Below, piece by piece: positions 4,666 to 5,093 of a DNA stretch of 5,093 nt. The translations under genes and the position numbers were made by a program. This DNA is from Gemmatimonadota bacterium (GTDB lineage Bacteria > JAAXHH01): NCBI GenBank assembly GCA_026713285.1, contig JAPOOT010000450.1:1-5093 (forward strand). The letters are read 5' to 3'. The notes under the pieces are model-generated. The model saw only the letters and a program-made list of their open reading frames with translations, searched no databases and was not told the DNA's origin. How positions within the stretch are numbered: position 1 is the stretch's first letter; every line of letters begins with the position of its first letter.

Positions 4666-5093
4666 TCACCGCGCGAGGTTTTCGTAGATCGCTTGCGCTT
4701 CACGGAACTGGCCGATCACGTGGTCTATCTCTTCCTGTGAGCGCCAGCCCGGATGCGCTTCGGCCATTTCGATGAGCCGGTCGATCCACCGGACGAAATA
4801 TCCGGCGGATTCCCGGTTATGGATCGGATCGTCTCCCACGTAGACCCGTATGGATTGCGTCGTGGCCAGCGGAAAGCGGTCGTCGATGGGGTGGATCCAG
4901 GGGGCGCCTTCCGCCTGGAGGGTGTACCATCCGCTCTCACGAACCGTCCACTCTTCCTCGAAGACCGCACTCTTTCCGTCTTCGGCCAGGGGTATTTCCT
5001 TCACAATCTGCCCATTCCTGTAGACCAATACCTTCTCGAGCGGGACGATGCTGTGCATTTCGCCGGCGAGCGAGATCACGCCGCCCTCTTCAG
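4666..5093 (-). CDS. Probable CehA/McbA family metallohydrolase, C-terminal part (5' end outside window)
   Basis: The frame is open from the right edge to a TGA at 4668-4666, giving about 142 visible residues. A GTG at 5079 is unlikely to be the true start because the frame continues in family-like sequence (EEGG) before it. The visible part resembles the C terminus of CehA/McbA-type PHP-fold proteins. It has a beta-sandwich segment with LEKVLVYRNGQIVKEIPL and EEEWTVRESGWYTLQAEG, then SIRVYVGDDPI, then a helical end YFVRWIDRLIEMAEAHPGWRSQEEIDHVIGQFREAQAIYENL. Members of this family hydrolyse esters, carbamates or phosphoesters with metals bound by the PHP domain, and many are exported. The metal-binding domain lies outside the window, so activity and localisation cannot be judged. 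It converges on the P1 peptidase gene, with the tandem repeat between them. Confidence 0.68.
   Translation of the reverse strand, partial: EEGGVISLAGEMHSIVPLEKVLVYRNGQIVKEIPLAEDGKSAVFEEEWTVRESGWYTLQAEGAPWIHPIDDRFPLATTQSIRVYVGDDPIHNRESAGYFVRWIDRLIEMAEAHPGWRSQEEIDHVIGQFREAQAIYENLAR

Noticed and set aside
4269..4775. Plus-strand open frame running from inside the P1 peptidase through the tandem repeat into the metallohydrolase
   Set aside because: It overlaps two well-supported genes in other frames, has no ribosome site at its start, and shows pattern only across the 30-bp repeat. The repeat is reported separately.
1..5093. A CRISPR array, mobile element, toxin-antitoxin pair or defence island
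   Set aside because: No spacer-repeat pattern, transposase, integrase, terminal inverted repeats or recognisable small toxin/antitoxin genes were seen. The four-copy tandem repeat has no spacers.

Overview
The window is bacterial, GC-rich (roughly 60% by eye) and holds six protein genes, two of them cut by the window edges. No rRNA, tRNA, CRISPR array, insertion sequence or phage gene was seen. The gene set is a Gfo/Idh/MocA oxidoreductase, an SDR, a Tat-exported PLP enzyme, a P1 (S58) peptidase, a CehA/McbA-type metallohydrolase and a cold-shock protein. Together with loose packing and strand switching, it resembles environmental, mostly uncultured lineages such as Latescibacterota-, Poribacteria- or Gemmatimonadota-like bacteria. 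That placement is an impression from gene content, not a phylogenetic result.

Layout. Bases 1-1390 (+) are a two-gene operon: the C-terminal part of a Gfo/Idh/MocA dehydrogenase, then, 6 bp later, a classical short-chain dehydrogenase/reductase. Converging on it with only 12 bp between stop codons is a class V aminotransferase-fold enzyme on the minus strand (1403-2824), which carries a twin-arginine signal peptide. Bases 2825-3171 are a divergent regulatory region. They hold a good sigma70-type promoter for the cold-shock gene, a plausible minus-strand promoter for the PLP enzyme, and an approximately 140-nt cold-shock leader with two hairpins, one of which pairs with the Shine-Dalgarno sequence. 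The cold-shock gene (3172-3378) ends in a hairpin around its own stop codon, followed by a clear intrinsic terminator.

Bases 3455-3585 are a gene-free stretch rich in small inverted and direct repeats, resembling dispersed intergenic repeats. It leads into a P1-family (DmpA/NylC-like) self-processing peptidase (3586-4488, +). Between this gene and the last one lies a four-copy, 30-bp tandem repeat (4536-4655). The window ends with the C-terminal part of a probable CehA/McbA-family metallohydrolase on the minus strand (4666-5093, continuing past the right edge).

The genes do not form one obvious pathway. The first two probably share a transcript and may act on related carbohydrate or polyol substrates. 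The others look like independent transcription units for stress response, amide/peptide hydrolysis and exported PLP chemistry. I see no convincing undescribed multi-gene system. The most interesting points are the cold-shock leader and 3' structures, the Tat-exported PLP enzyme, the unusual residue at the peptidase's predicted self-cleavage site, and the 30-bp tandem repeat.
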